From assembly GCA_934230685.1 (NCBI GenBank), contig CAKQFF010000058.1, positions 1 to 10,477 of the forward strand: DNA of 10,477 nucleotides, written 5' to 3'. Under the pieces are notes generated by a model. The model did no database searches. It saw only the letters and a list, made by a program, of their open reading frames with translations, and was not told the origin of the DNA. The stretch is from an uncultured Prevotella sp. Its GTDB lineage: Bacteria; Bacteroidota; Bacteroidia; Bacteroidales; Bacteroidaceae. The position numbers were made by a program, and so were the translations under genes. This document shows, piece by piece, positions 1-6,222 of the stretch (within the stretch, counting starts at the first letter, position 1; each line of letters begins with the position of its first letter).

Positions 1-162
1 GAGGCATGGTCGCCCATGACCTTGTGAATGGGTGTCAGGCGACAGCCTGACGGGATGAGCGAAGCGAACCTCCGGCGGCCCCACCACCGACCGGGCGTGT
101 AAAAAATACTGAACCGCCGCCGGCCCAGCCATGCAACATTTTGATGAAAAACTGCATCTATA
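1..162. other. GC-rich intergenic start with hairpins
   Basis: No convincing gene is seen here. The first 125 bases are much richer in G and C than the bases that follow. A perfect 7-bp hairpin lies at 34-51 (GTCAGGC, loop GACA, GCCTGAC). A second 8-bp inverted repeat pairs 72-79 (CCGGCGGC) with 116-123 (GCCGCCGG). Short frames run open to the window edge on the minus strand but lack a recognisable start or family. It could be the tail of an upstream transcript, a structured RNA or a dispersed intergenic repeat. I cannot choose between these. Confidence 0.4.
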
Positions 163-183
163 GTGATGTTTGGAAAATGCAAT

Positions 184-714
184 ATGAAGAGAATATTCAA
201 TATATTGACGGCGGCGGTGCTGGTCATGTCTTGTTCGGTGGAAAATTCGGACATGGTTTATGATATCGCGCCTATAGTTTCTTATATCTATCTCGAGGAT
301 TCCGACGGACAGAACATGCTTGACCCGAACACCCGCGAGGAATCCTTCGACATCAGTCAGATCTCCGCGGAATTCAGGGGAAAGACCTATGCCGTGGATA
401 TGAGCCGTTTCAATGAAACTGGGGCGTGGATTTCCACGAAAGCATACATGCCGCAATTCTCGGGGCTGATGCTTCAGGTGGACCGTTACGGGAAGTGGAT
501 GATTTCATTCGGTGAACTTGATGGGACGGAAAACATTGATAATGAAGATCTTGTCATAAACTGGGGAGATGGAAGCTCCAACACGATAACTATCTTCAAC
601 AACTTCAGATGGAAGTGGGACGGATCACCCGTGATTACCCGAAGATTCTATGTGGATGGGAAAAAGCTGGATTCCGACATCGCGGTCTTCAAGTTCGTCA
701 AGAACAAGAAATAG
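184..714 (+). CDS. Small lipoprotein, DUF5036-like
   Basis: Predicted lipoprotein of 176 residues and unknown function. I chose the ATG at 184 because it places a short lipoprotein signal at the N terminus: M-K-R, a hydrophobic stretch, then the lipobox V-M-S-C with the lipidated cysteine at residue 17. The frame also has a GTG at 163 and an ATG at 166, which would add seven residues before the signal. The mature part is acidic and rich in aromatic residues, with motifs such as FGELDG, INWGDGS and RRFYVDGK that suggest a beta-rich fold. The spacing of these motifs recalls the DUF5036 family of Bacteroides lipoproteins, but this is from memory and not verified. No good promoter or partner gene is visible upstream. 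The gene appears to be transcribed alone, since a new promoter and a 300-base gap follow it. Confidence 0.8.
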   Translation: MKRIFNILTAAVLVMSCSVENSDMVYDIAPIVSYIYLEDSDGQNMLDPNTREESFDISQISAEFRGKTYAVDMSRFNETGAWISTKAYMPQFSGLMLQVDRYGKWMISFGELDGTENIDNEDLVINWGDGSSNTITIFNNFRWKWDGSPVITRRFYVDGKKLDSDIAVFKFVKNKK

Positions 715-757
715 GAGTGCGTAAAACCACATAGGTTGTTCAATAAGGAACACATGC

Positions 758-788
758 TTTGACACTATACGGAAATTTAGTAATTTTG
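758..788 (+). promoter_or_regulatory. Bacteroidetes-type promoter upstream of kinase operon
   Basis: TTTG at 758-761 and TAATTTTG at 781-788 are separated by 19 bases. This fits the known Bacteroidetes primary sigma pattern of TTTG near -33 and TAnnTTTG near -7. Transcription would start at about 793-796 and leave a leader of roughly 220 bases before the kinase start at 1014. The second half of the -7 box overlaps the dyad that follows. Confidence 0.6.
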
Positions 789-823
789 TATCGTCTCTAT
801 CAGGATCTGGTAGGACGATATAA
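786..823 (+). promoter_or_regulatory. Long imperfect dyad between two TAATTTTG boxes
   Basis: TATCGTC at 789-795 pairs with GACGATA at 814-820. Inside it, after one bulged T at 796, CTATCAG (797-803) pairs with CTGGTAG (807-813) around the loop GAT, with one T-G pair. Three more pairs can form outside (786-788 with 821-823). The -7 sequence TAATTTTG occurs on both sides, at 781-788 and 821-828. It may be an operator or a leader hairpin. It could also end the upstream lipoprotein transcript, though the T run after it is weak. Confidence 0.5.
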
Positions 824-886
824 TTTTGTAAGTAATAATTAAACAATAAGTTGGTAAAGATTTGTGAAGGATTTTCGAGGATAGAT

Positions 887-920
887 TTCTTTTTGAAGAA
901 GGAGTGTACTGGACGTACAC
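887..920 (+). promoter_or_regulatory. Two adjacent small hairpins in the leader
   Basis: TTCTT at 887-891 pairs with AAGAA at 896-900 around TTTG. Four bases later GTGTAC at 904-909 pairs with GTACAC at 915-920 around TGGAC. Both would lie in the leader RNA of the kinase operon if the promoter at 758-788 is used. No known riboswitch consensus is recognised. Confidence 0.35.
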
Positions 921-1013
921 GACTGATGAAAAAAGGAATATAGACCGAAAAGACGAGCAAAGATTGTCAAGTTATTTTTTAAGGATTACTAAACGCGTTA
1001 ATATCATAAAATT

Positions 1014-1643
1014 ATGCATATTGCTATAGCAGGAAACATCGGCAGCGGCAAGACCACATTGACCAAGATGCTGGCTGCGAGGTATGGTTGGACACCTAAA
1101 TTCGAATCCGTGGATTTTAATCCATATCTGTCTGATTTCTATGAAGATATGAGCAGATGGTCATTCAACCTCCAGATTTATTTCCTGAACAAGCGTTTCA
1201 AGGACGTCGTGGATATCACCAAGAACAAGGAAGTGATCATCCAGGACAGGACAATCTATGAGGACGCCAGGATTTTCGCGCCGAACCTTCATGACATGGG
1301 ACTGATGAGTTCCCGCGATTTCGAGACATATTCAGACCTTTTCGACCTGATGATGTCACTGGTGAAGATGCCTGACCTGCTCATCTATCTCAAATCATCC
1401 ATTCCTAATCTCGTATCGCAGATCCAGAAGCGAGGCCGCGAATATGAGAAAACCATCAGAATTGATTATCTTACAGGACTTAACGAGCGTTATGAGAAAT
1501 GGATCAGCGGTTATACCGGCCATCTTCTCGTCATTGACGCCGACAGATATAAATTCGGAAACAAGGAAGAAGACTTCGAAGCCATCACGAACATGATTGA
1601 CTCGGAACTCTTCGGACTGTTCCCTGCAGAAGAATCGAAATAA
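1014..1643 (+). CDS. Deoxynucleoside kinase family protein
   Basis: Cytosolic kinase of 209 residues that transfers a phosphate from ATP (or another NTP) to a deoxynucleoside in the salvage of DNA precursors. It belongs to the deoxynucleoside kinase family (dGuo/dAdo/dCyd kinase-like). Visible motifs are the P-loop GNIGSGKTT at residues 7-15, the DR pair with YED at 78-84 that usually holds the catalytic and sugar-binding residues, a conserved RWSFNLQIYFL helix near residue 50, and the arginine-rich lid KRGRE at 139-143. Length is normal for the family. The base preferred cannot be read from these motifs. The acyl-CoA synthetase gene begins 7 bases after the stop, so the two are probably co-transcribed, although their functions are not obviously linked. 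Confidence 0.9.
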   Translation: MHIAIAGNIGSGKTTLTKMLAARYGWTPKFESVDFNPYLSDFYEDMSRWSFNLQIYFLNKRFKDVVDITKNKEVIIQDRTIYEDARIFAPNLHDMGLMSSRDFETYSDLFDLMMSLVKMPDLLIYLKSSIPNLVSQIQKRGREYEKTIRIDYLTGLNERYEKWISGYTGHLLVIDADRYKFGNKEEDFEAITNMIDSELFGLFPAEESK

Positions 1644-1650
1644 TTCAAAT

Positions 1651-3558
1651 ATGACAGCAAGACCGACAATCATCGATTTCGTGGAGAAATACACCCATGA
1701 ATTCGCATCACATGTTTTCCTTCGTGAAAAGCCAGCTGACCGCTGGACGGAAACTACTTTTGAACAAACCAGGCTTGAAGCCTATAGAGTTGCTGCGGGC
1801 CTTATGGCTCTCGGAATCAATAAAGGCGACAAGGTGTCACTCCTCTCCGAAGGCCGCAACATGTGGGTTATCGGTGAACTCGGAATCCTCTATTCCGGTG
1901 GCGTGAACGTTCCGCTTTCCATCAAGCTTGAAGAAGGCAGCGACCTGGTATTCCGTATCAATCACTCTGACTCACGTTTCGTGATGGTGTCCGGAACACA
2001 ACTTCCTAAGGTAAGACGTATCCTGAAAGATATTCCTGCCGTGGAGAAAATCATTGTCCTGGACGAACTTCCTGAGTATCAGGAGAAAGAGATTCCGATG
2101 TCGGAGATCCTGAAAAACGGCGACAAGTTCATGGCAGAACATCCGGGCGCTCTCGAAGAGAGATACAAGTCTGTTCAGCCTGACGATTACGCGAACATCA
2201 GCTACACCTCGGGAACTACCGCTGACCCTAAGGGTATCCTCCTTACTCACAGGAACTACACTGCCAATGTTGAACAGGCTCATTCCGTAGTCGGCATTCC
2301 TCTGGACGCGGTGATGCTCATTATCCTGCCTCTGGACCATTGCTTCGCACATGTGGCAGGTTTCTACACGATGATGTCTTATGGCGGAAGTATCGCCACG
2401 GTTCCTGTAGGAAAGACACCGATGGCATCGCTGAAGAACATTCCTATGGCTATCAAGGAAGTACGTCCTCATGTGATGCTTTCCGTACCTGCACTTGCAC
2501 GTAACTTCAAGAAAAATATCGAGTCCGGCATCAAGGCCAAGGGCCCTAAAGTGGAGAAACTCTATAACTTCGCATTGAACCTGGCGATTTCCTACAACAA
2601 GGAATACTACAACAGGGGCGGATTCTTCCAGCTTTGGAAAAAACCTCTCATGGCGCTGTTCGACAAGATTATCTTCAAGAACGTACGTCAGGGACTTGGC
2701 GGCAGGATGCAGTTCTTCGTAGGAGGCGGGGCGCTTCTCGACATTGAACTACAGAGATATTATTGCGCCATCGGCATTCCGATGTTCCAGGGCTACGGCC
2801 TTTCCGAGGCGACACCGATCATTTCAGCCAACTCGTTCGACGCCTGCATCTTCGGTTCGTCCGGTCGTGTGGTGACACCGATGGAAATCAAGATTTGCGA
2901 CAGCGACGGCAAGTCACTCGGCTATGGCGAGAAAGGTGAAATCGTCATCAAGGGCGAGAATGTGATGGCAGGTTATTGGAAGAACCCTACGGCTACTGCT
3001 GAAACAGTCGTTGACGGATGGCTTCATACCGGAGACATGGGTTATATGAGAGACAAGACCTTCCTCTATGTGGTAGGCCGTTTCAAGTCATTGCTCATTT
3101 CTGCTGACGGCGAGAAATACAGTCCGGAAGGATTCGAGGACTCGCTTACAGACAGCTCGAAGTTCATCGACCAGGTGGTGCTCCATAACAATCAGGACCC
3201 GTACACGACGGTCATCATCGTTCCTAACAAGGAAGCGCTGAAAGAGTACGTGAAGGCCGGCAATCCTGGTATCGACATCAATTCCCGTGAAGCTAAAGAG
3301 CTGATGCTGAAGAAGATTCAGGAAGAGGTGAATTCATATAGAAAGGGCGGTTCACGTGCCGGCATGTTCCCGGAAAGATGGCTTCCTGCTGCTATCATCG
3401 TAGCTGACGAGCCGTTTACCGAGCAGAACCACATGGTGAACAGTACGATGAAGATTGTCCGCGGTAAAGTGGAGAAGCACTATGCCGACCGCATTGAATA
3501 TGCGCTTACGGCAGAAGGCAAGAACCTCTTGAACGAGAAAAACATTGCATCGCTGTAA
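1651..3558 (+). CDS. Long-chain acyl-CoA synthetase (AMP-binding)
   Basis: Adenylate-forming enzyme of 635 residues that activates fatty acids with ATP and joins them to coenzyme A, feeding lipid synthesis or exogenous fatty acid use. Core motifs are all present: the phosphate-binding loop YTSGTTADPKG at 185-195, GYGLSEATP at 381-389, the HTGD motif with D462, the hinge region with R477 (GRFKSLLISADGEKYSPE), and the C-terminal catalytic lysine K601 in NSTMKIVRGKV. The length fits the bacterial long-chain acyl-CoA synthetase group. I chose the ATG at 1651 because the frame's earlier start at 1597 would lie inside the kinase gene and add a non-conserved tail. Substrate chain length is not readable. 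The last codons lie inside a bidirectional terminator hairpin. Confidence 0.9.
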   Translation: MTARPTIIDFVEKYTHEFASHVFLREKPADRWTETTFEQTRLEAYRVAAGLMALGINKGDKVSLLSEGRNMWVIGELGILYSGGVNVPLSIKLEEGSDLVFRINHSDSRFVMVSGTQLPKVRRILKDIPAVEKIIVLDELPEYQEKEIPMSEILKNGDKFMAEHPGALEERYKSVQPDDYANISYTSGTTADPKGILLTHRNYTANVEQAHSVVGIPLDAVMLIILPLDHCFAHVAGFYTMMSYGGSIATVPVGKTPMASLKNIPMAIKEVRPHVMLSVPALARNFKKNIESGIKAKGPKVEKLYNFALNLAISYNKEYYNRGGFFQLWKKPLMALFDKIIFKNVRQGLGGRMQFFVGGGALLDIELQRYYCAIGIPMFQGYGLSEATPIISANSFDACIFGSSGRVVTPMEIKICDSDGKSLGYGEKGEIVIKGENVMAGYWKNPTATAETVVDGWLHTGDMGYMRDKTFLYVVGRFKSLLISADGEKYSPEGFEDSLTDSSKFIDQVVLHNNQDPYTTVIIVPNKEALKEYVKAGNPGIDINSREAKELMLKKIQEEVNSYRKGGSRAGMFPERWLPAAIIVADEPFTEQNHMVNSTMKIVRGKVEKHYADRIEYALTAEGKNLLNEKNIASL

Positions 3559-3573
3559 GCGGTACAATGTTTT
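3539..3573. terminator. Bidirectional terminator, acyl-CoA synthetase / tRNA-Leu
   Basis: AAAACATTG at 3539-3547 pairs with CAATGTTTT at 3565-3573. Inside it, CGCT (3551-3554) pairs with AGCG (3558-3561) around GTA, and the bases between mostly pair too. The stem carries an A run on one side and a T run on the other, so it can end the plus-strand operon and also the minus-strand tRNA-Leu transcript. The left arm and the stop codon at 3556-3558 lie within the structure, so the acyl-CoA synthetase 3' end doubles as terminator. Confidence 0.7.
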
Positions 3574-3578
3574 CCTTG

Positions 3579-3664
3579 TGCTTCGGACGGGACTTGAACC
3601 CGTACAGGCATTGCTGCCCAAGGGATTTTAAGTCCCTCGTGTCTACCAATTCCACCACCAAAGC
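3579..3664 (-). tRNA. tRNA-Leu (anticodon UAA)
   Basis: An 86-base tRNA on the minus strand. The acceptor stem GCTTTGG pairs with CCGAAGC with one T-G pair. The anticodon stem AGGGA/TCCCT encloses the loop CTTAAAA, giving anticodon TAA (positions 3630-3628), which reads UUA and UUG. The T arm is ACGGG-TTCAAGT-CCCGT (shared T54 region at 3587-3603). A long variable arm, typical of class II leucine tRNAs, lies between them. The 3' CCA is not encoded: the discriminator A at 3579 is followed by CAA. It is transcribed against the flanking genes. Confidence 0.95.
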
Positions 3665-3676
3665 GAATTGGGAATG

Positions 3677-3684
3677 CAAAGTTA
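3677..3684 (-). promoter_or_regulatory. -7 box of the tRNA-Leu promoter
   Basis: On the minus strand this reads TAACTTTG, an exact match to TAnnTTTG. It ends 12 bases before the tRNA 5' end, leaving a short leader to be trimmed by RNase P. No clean TTTG is seen at -33; the nearest candidate is ATTG at 3709-3712. Confidence 0.6.
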
Positions 3685-3712
3685 GAAAAATTTGTTTAAA
3701 TATAAAATCAAT

Positions 3713-4459
3713 ATGGGACTACTAGATGGAAAAGTCGCTCTTGTAACAGGAGCTGCAAGAGGAATCGGCAAGGCGATTGCCCTTAAATTCGCTTCAGAAG
3801 GTGCAGACGTGGCTTTCACTGATCTCGTTATCAATGAGGCTGCAGAAGAGACCGTAAAGGAAATCGAAGCTTTCGGCCACAAGGTGAAGGCTTATGCTTC
3901 CAATGCTGCTGATTTCGCTCAGACTCAGGAGGTTGTGGACCAGATTATGGCAGACTTCGGTCATATCGATATTCTCGTGAACAATGCAGGTATCACCAAG
4001 GACGGTCTTATGCTCAGGATGAGCGAGGCGCAGTGGGATGCCGTCATCAATGTCAACCTCAAATCTGCATTCAATTTCATTCACGCATTGACCCCTATTA
4101 TGGCACGTCAGAGAGGCGGAAGCATCATCAACATGTCTTCTGTAGTAGGCGTTTCTGGTAATGCCGGCCAGTGCAACTATTCCGCTTCCAAGGCCGGCCT
4201 CATCGGTCTTGCCAAGTCTATTGCCAAGGAGATGGGCCCTCGTGGCATCCGTGCCAACTGCATTGCCCCTGGCTTCATCATTTCCGATATGACCAAGGCG
4301 CTTTCAGAAGAAGTGCGTGAGCAGTGGATGAAGACGATTCCGCTCCGTCGCGGCGGTACACCGGAAGATGTTGCCAATGTCGCCCTCTTCCTCGCCAGTG
4401 ACCTCTCCTCTTATGTCAGCGGACAGGTTATCCACGTTTGCGGTGCAATGAATTGCTAA
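3713..4459 (+). CDS. fabG: 3-oxoacyl-[acyl-carrier-protein] reductase
   Basis: NADPH-dependent short-chain dehydrogenase of 248 residues that reduces 3-oxoacyl-ACP in each round of type II fatty acid elongation in the cytosol. The nucleotide-binding motif TGAARGIGKA is at the N terminus, followed by NNAG, and the catalytic set N115, S143, Y156 and K160 (in NYSASKAG) is complete. The PGG-like region and GxxIHVCG C terminus fit FabG length and layout. I chose the ATG at 3713, giving M-G-L-L-D-G-K-V; the in-frame start at 3692 adds seven non-conserved residues. The protein ends in M-N-C rather than the more usual M-x-M-type end, which I take as a lineage feature. No clear -7 box precedes it, and no fab partner gene is adjacent. 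Other SDR functions cannot be fully excluded. Confidence 0.87.
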   Translation: MGLLDGKVALVTGAARGIGKAIALKFASEGADVAFTDLVINEAAEETVKEIEAFGHKVKAYASNAADFAQTQEVVDQIMADFGHIDILVNNAGITKDGLMLRMSEAQWDAVINVNLKSAFNFIHALTPIMARQRGGSIINMSSVVGVSGNAGQCNYSASKAGLIGLAKSIAKEMGPRGIRANCIAPGFIISDMTKALSEEVREQWMKTIPLRRGGTPEDVANVALFLASDLSSYVSGQVIHVCGAMNC

Positions 4460-4471
4460 AACTTGCGTTCT

Positions 4472-4500
4472 CGTGTGCAAAACAAGCCTTTTTGCGCACG
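4472..4500. repeat. Hairpin 1 downstream of fabG
   Basis: CGTGTGCAAAA at 4472-4482 pairs with TTTTGCGCACG at 4490-4500 with one G-T pair and a 7-base loop. No T run follows on either strand. Its two arms are repeated 51 bases further on in hairpin 2, so the pair looks like a tandem duplication. Confidence 0.6.
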
Positions 4501-4513
4501 ACAATGCCAAATT

Positions 4514-4529
4514 TGTACATCCCGTGTGC
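4514..4529 (+). repeat. Left copy of 16-bp inverted repeat flanking ATPase gene
   Basis: TGTACATCCCGTGTGC here is the exact reverse complement of GCACACGGGATGTACA at 5997-6012. The two copies bracket the whole ATPase gene and its promoter. The left copy overlaps the left arm of hairpin 2. Confidence 0.6.
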
Positions 4530-4558
4530 AAAATGAACGTATTTGCGCACGGGATTTT
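4519..4558. terminator. Hairpin 2, likely terminator between fabG and ATPase gene
   Basis: CCCGTGTGCAAA at 4521-4532 pairs with TTTGCGCACGGG at 4542-4553. Two more pairs (4519-4520 with 4554-4555) give a 14-bp stem with one G-T pair and a 9-base loop. ATTTTA follows on the plus strand, so it probably ends fabG transcription. It lies 6 bases beyond the stop codon of the convergent ATPase gene and could serve that gene too. Confidence 0.6.
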
Positions 4559-4564
4559 ACGGAA

Positions 4565-5890
4565 TTACATGTCTTCTATAGATAATCCTCTATAAATAAC
4601 CTCGTACCCCTTAAATGTGCCGACGGCCTTAAAGAACAGTTCTGATTTGGCCTTCAGTATATTTTCATCAAAGTTTTTCGCTTGTCGCTTAACCTCGATA
4701 AATACAATCTTGTTATCCAATTCGTCCTCTGCAATAATATCAATCTCGTTTTCCCCTTTTCGGTCATGCCAATATCCAAGGCGAGTGTATGCTCCAGATT
4801 CTTTCAGTGCTTCATTAAAGTAACTTTCGAGAGACTTGCCGCTGACTGTTGTGAAATCGCGCTCTGCTATCGCTTTCAATTTGTCATTGCCGCCAGCCTC
4901 GATGATGTGCGTATATTTGTATATGAAACGGAACCAGAATTTCAGGAACTGGTCGTTGATGGCATAATGCACATTCTTGTTGCTTGACTTCTCATAAACA
5001 GGTTGCATCTTGCTTATCAAACCATATTCTTCACTTAGATTTCTCAAGTATCCTGATAACTCTTTTATATTGAGAGCGTTTTCTATCTCTGAACGTGTGT
5101 TTTTGCCTTGAGCTATAAGTGTCAGTATCGAGAAATAGATACCATAATCTTTTCCAAACTCCTCCACAAGTATATTCTTGCCTTCTGGCAGAAAATAGGA
5201 ATCTCGTTCAAAGAATAAATCCATCATTTTCTTTTTAGTAAACTTTTTTCTGTCGATAAACAACTCAACATATTTAGCTACACCGCCGGTCAGAGTATAA
5301 AGAGCCAATAAATCTGATTTCTTATAATCAGGACAATATACGGACATGATTTCTTTTAGGACAGATGGCTTAAAAGGTCTGACATGCATTGTTTCAGTTT
5401 GTCTGCCAAAAAGAGGTTGTTTCTTATCCTTGAATATCTTATTCATCAAGGTGTTCACAGAGCCTGCCACAATCAGGTTGATATGAGCTTTATTTTTATA
5501 GCTATCCCATATGTTTTGCATATCGGAATAGATAGATGGATTTACTCTATAGAAATCCTGAAACTCATCGATAAACAGATTGATATGCCGAGTCTGAGAT
5601 AATTCCATGATGAATTTGAATACAGCAGCAAAAGACATCCCCTTGCTGTCAAGCATTGGCATGTTGAGTTTTGTGCGAATCTCATCAACGAATATGTTGC
5701 ATAGGTCAGCTTCAGCTTTACGAGCAACAAAAAAGTATAGCATAGCCTTGTTCTCATAACACTTCTTGACCATCTCCGTCTTACCAATACGACGTCTTCC
5801 TGTAATAATGGTAAATTGAGCTACTTCATGAGATAGTCCCTCAATTTCTCGAAGCTTTTCAAACTCTTGTTCTCTACCAAAAAATCTCAT
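4565..5890 (-). CDS. AAA ATPase with DUF234-like nuclease-fold C terminus
   Basis: ATP-binding protein of 441 residues from the archaeal-type ATPase group (COG1672-like) common and often multi-copy in Bacteroidales and archaea. Biological role unknown. Walker A GRRRIGKT is at 31-38 and Walker B NLFIDEFQD at 104-112 with D108 and E109; the VAGSVNTLM stretch is the usual sensor segment. A winged-helix-like middle follows (TRSEIENALNIKELSGYLRNL). The C terminus resembles the PD-(D/E)XK nuclease fold of DUF234: ENEIDIIAED with D384 and FIEVKRQ with E399 and K401, so the active-site residues look intact. I chose the ATG at 5890 because MRFFGRE is the usual start; the 5953 start would read through the leader repeats. 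The gene is AT-richer than fabG, convergent with it, and flanked by inverted repeats, which suggests acquisition. No antitoxin or partner is visible. Confidence 0.85.
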   Translation of the reverse strand: MRFFGREQEFEKLREIEGLSHEVAQFTIITGRRRIGKTEMVKKCYENKAMLYFFVARKAEADLCNIFVDEIRTKLNMPMLDSKGMSFAAVFKFIMELSQTRHINLFIDEFQDFYRVNPSIYSDMQNIWDSYKNKAHINLIVAGSVNTLMNKIFKDKKQPLFGRQTETMHVRPFKPSVLKEIMSVYCPDYKKSDLLALYTLTGGVAKYVELFIDRKKFTKKKMMDLFFERDSYFLPEGKNILVEEFGKDYGIYFSILTLIAQGKNTRSEIENALNIKELSGYLRNLSEEYGLISKMQPVYEKSSNKNVHYAINDQFLKFWFRFIYKYTHIIEAGGNDKLKAIAERDFTTVSGKSLESYFNEALKESGAYTRLGYWHDRKGENEIDIIAEDELDNKIVFIEVKRQAKNFDENILKAKSELFFKAVGTFKGYEVIYRGLSIEDM

Positions 5891-5901
5891 ATCTAAAAGT
5901 T

Positions 5902-5940
5902 TTACCGTAATACTCGTTACCGTAACGGCGGTTACGATAA
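5902..5940 (-). repeat. Three 15-bp-period repeats in the ATPase leader
   Basis: TTACCGTAA occurs at 5902-5910 and 5917-5925, and the variant TTACGATAA at 5932-5940, exactly 15 bases apart each time. The unit is nearly palindromic. Overlapping dyads form too: CGTTAC-C-GTAACG at 5915-5927 and CGTAAC-GGCG-GTTACG at 5921-5936. They lie between the -7 box and the ATPase start, where a bound protein or RNA structure would control expression. Confidence 0.65.
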
Positions 5941-5942
5941 TG

Positions 5943-5975
5943 CAAAAGTACAAATAAAATTATCATTTGTGCAAT
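5943..5975 (-). promoter_or_regulatory. Promoter of the ATPase gene
   Basis: On the minus strand 5950-5943 reads TACTTTTG, an exact TAnnTTTG match. ATTG at 5975-5972 lies 21 bases upstream, close to the TTTG -33 pattern. Transcription would start near 5936, within the leader repeats, about 45 bases before the ATG at 5890. Confidence 0.6.
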
Positions 5976-5996
5976 AAATCCATAGTTTTTTACTTC

Positions 5997-6012
5997 GCAC
6001 ACGGGATGTACA
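5997..6012 (-). repeat. Right copy of 16-bp inverted repeat flanking ATPase gene
   Basis: GCACACGGGATGTACA on the plus strand, exact reverse complement of 4514-4529. The match stops cleanly on both sides, so only this core is shared. Confidence 0.6.
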
Positions 6013-6068
6013 GTTCGTTCAGCACAAACATGTTCTAATGTATATAAGTCAAAATCAGATATTTTGCT

Positions 6069-6076
6069 TATATTTG
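6069..6076 (+). promoter_or_regulatory. Possible -7 box for the large lipoprotein gene
   Basis: TATATTTG matches TAnnTTTG, but no TTTG is found 17-23 bases upstream. If used, it would give a leader of about 300 bases carrying the hairpins downstream. A weaker candidate closer to the gene is TTCTTTTG at 6331-6338, with one mismatch and no -33 match. Confidence 0.25.
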
Positions 6077-6079
6077 TCC

Positions 6080-6107
6080 CGTCAACGATAATTGATTTCG
6101 TTTGACG
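6080..6107 (+). promoter_or_regulatory. Hairpin in the gap
   Basis: CGTCAACGA at 6080-6088 pairs with TCGTTTGACG at 6098-6107, with one bulged T and a 9-base loop. It starts 3 bases after the -7-like box at 6069-6076, where an operator or the first bases of a transcript would be. Confidence 0.35.
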
Positions 6108-6222
6108 ACATATTTGAAAGTGTTTTTCACTTATCCCGGTATGAAAATCTGACAGTTTTCTTTTAGCGAAGGGATAACGAATAGCACTCACTACTTGCGT
6201 AGATATGAAAGGGACGGATGCG

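Larger units (their letters stand above)
715..1013. other. Non-coding gap upstream of kinase gene
   Basis: This stretch holds no believable gene. It contains a promoter match, a long dyad (786-823), two further small hairpins (887-900 and 904-920) and an A/T-rich run up to the kinase start. A minus-strand frame crosses it, but has no recognisable family and overlaps the lipoprotein gene antisense. The length and structure fit a leader RNA for the downstream kinase and acyl-CoA synthetase genes, or a dispersed intergenic element. Confidence 0.5.

Noticed and set aside
625..960. Minus-strand frame of 111 codons across the gap before the kinase gene
   Set aside because: It overlaps the lipoprotein gene antisense, runs through the promoter and dyads, and shows no recognisable family. 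More likely chance or part of a repeated non-coding block.
1597..1650. Upstream start of the acyl-CoA synthetase frame
   Set aside because: The added 18 residues come from inside the kinase gene in a shifted frame and are polar low-complexity; the ATG at 1651 follows the kinase stop.
4565..5890. ATPase gene as a transposase or complete insertion sequence
   Set aside because: The protein has AAA and DUF234-like motifs but no transposase motif, and no target-site duplication is seen next to the inverted repeats.
5891..5953. Upstream start of the ATPase frame
   Set aside because: The extra residues translate the leader repeats, and this start codon overlaps the -7 box, so it would precede the likely transcription start.
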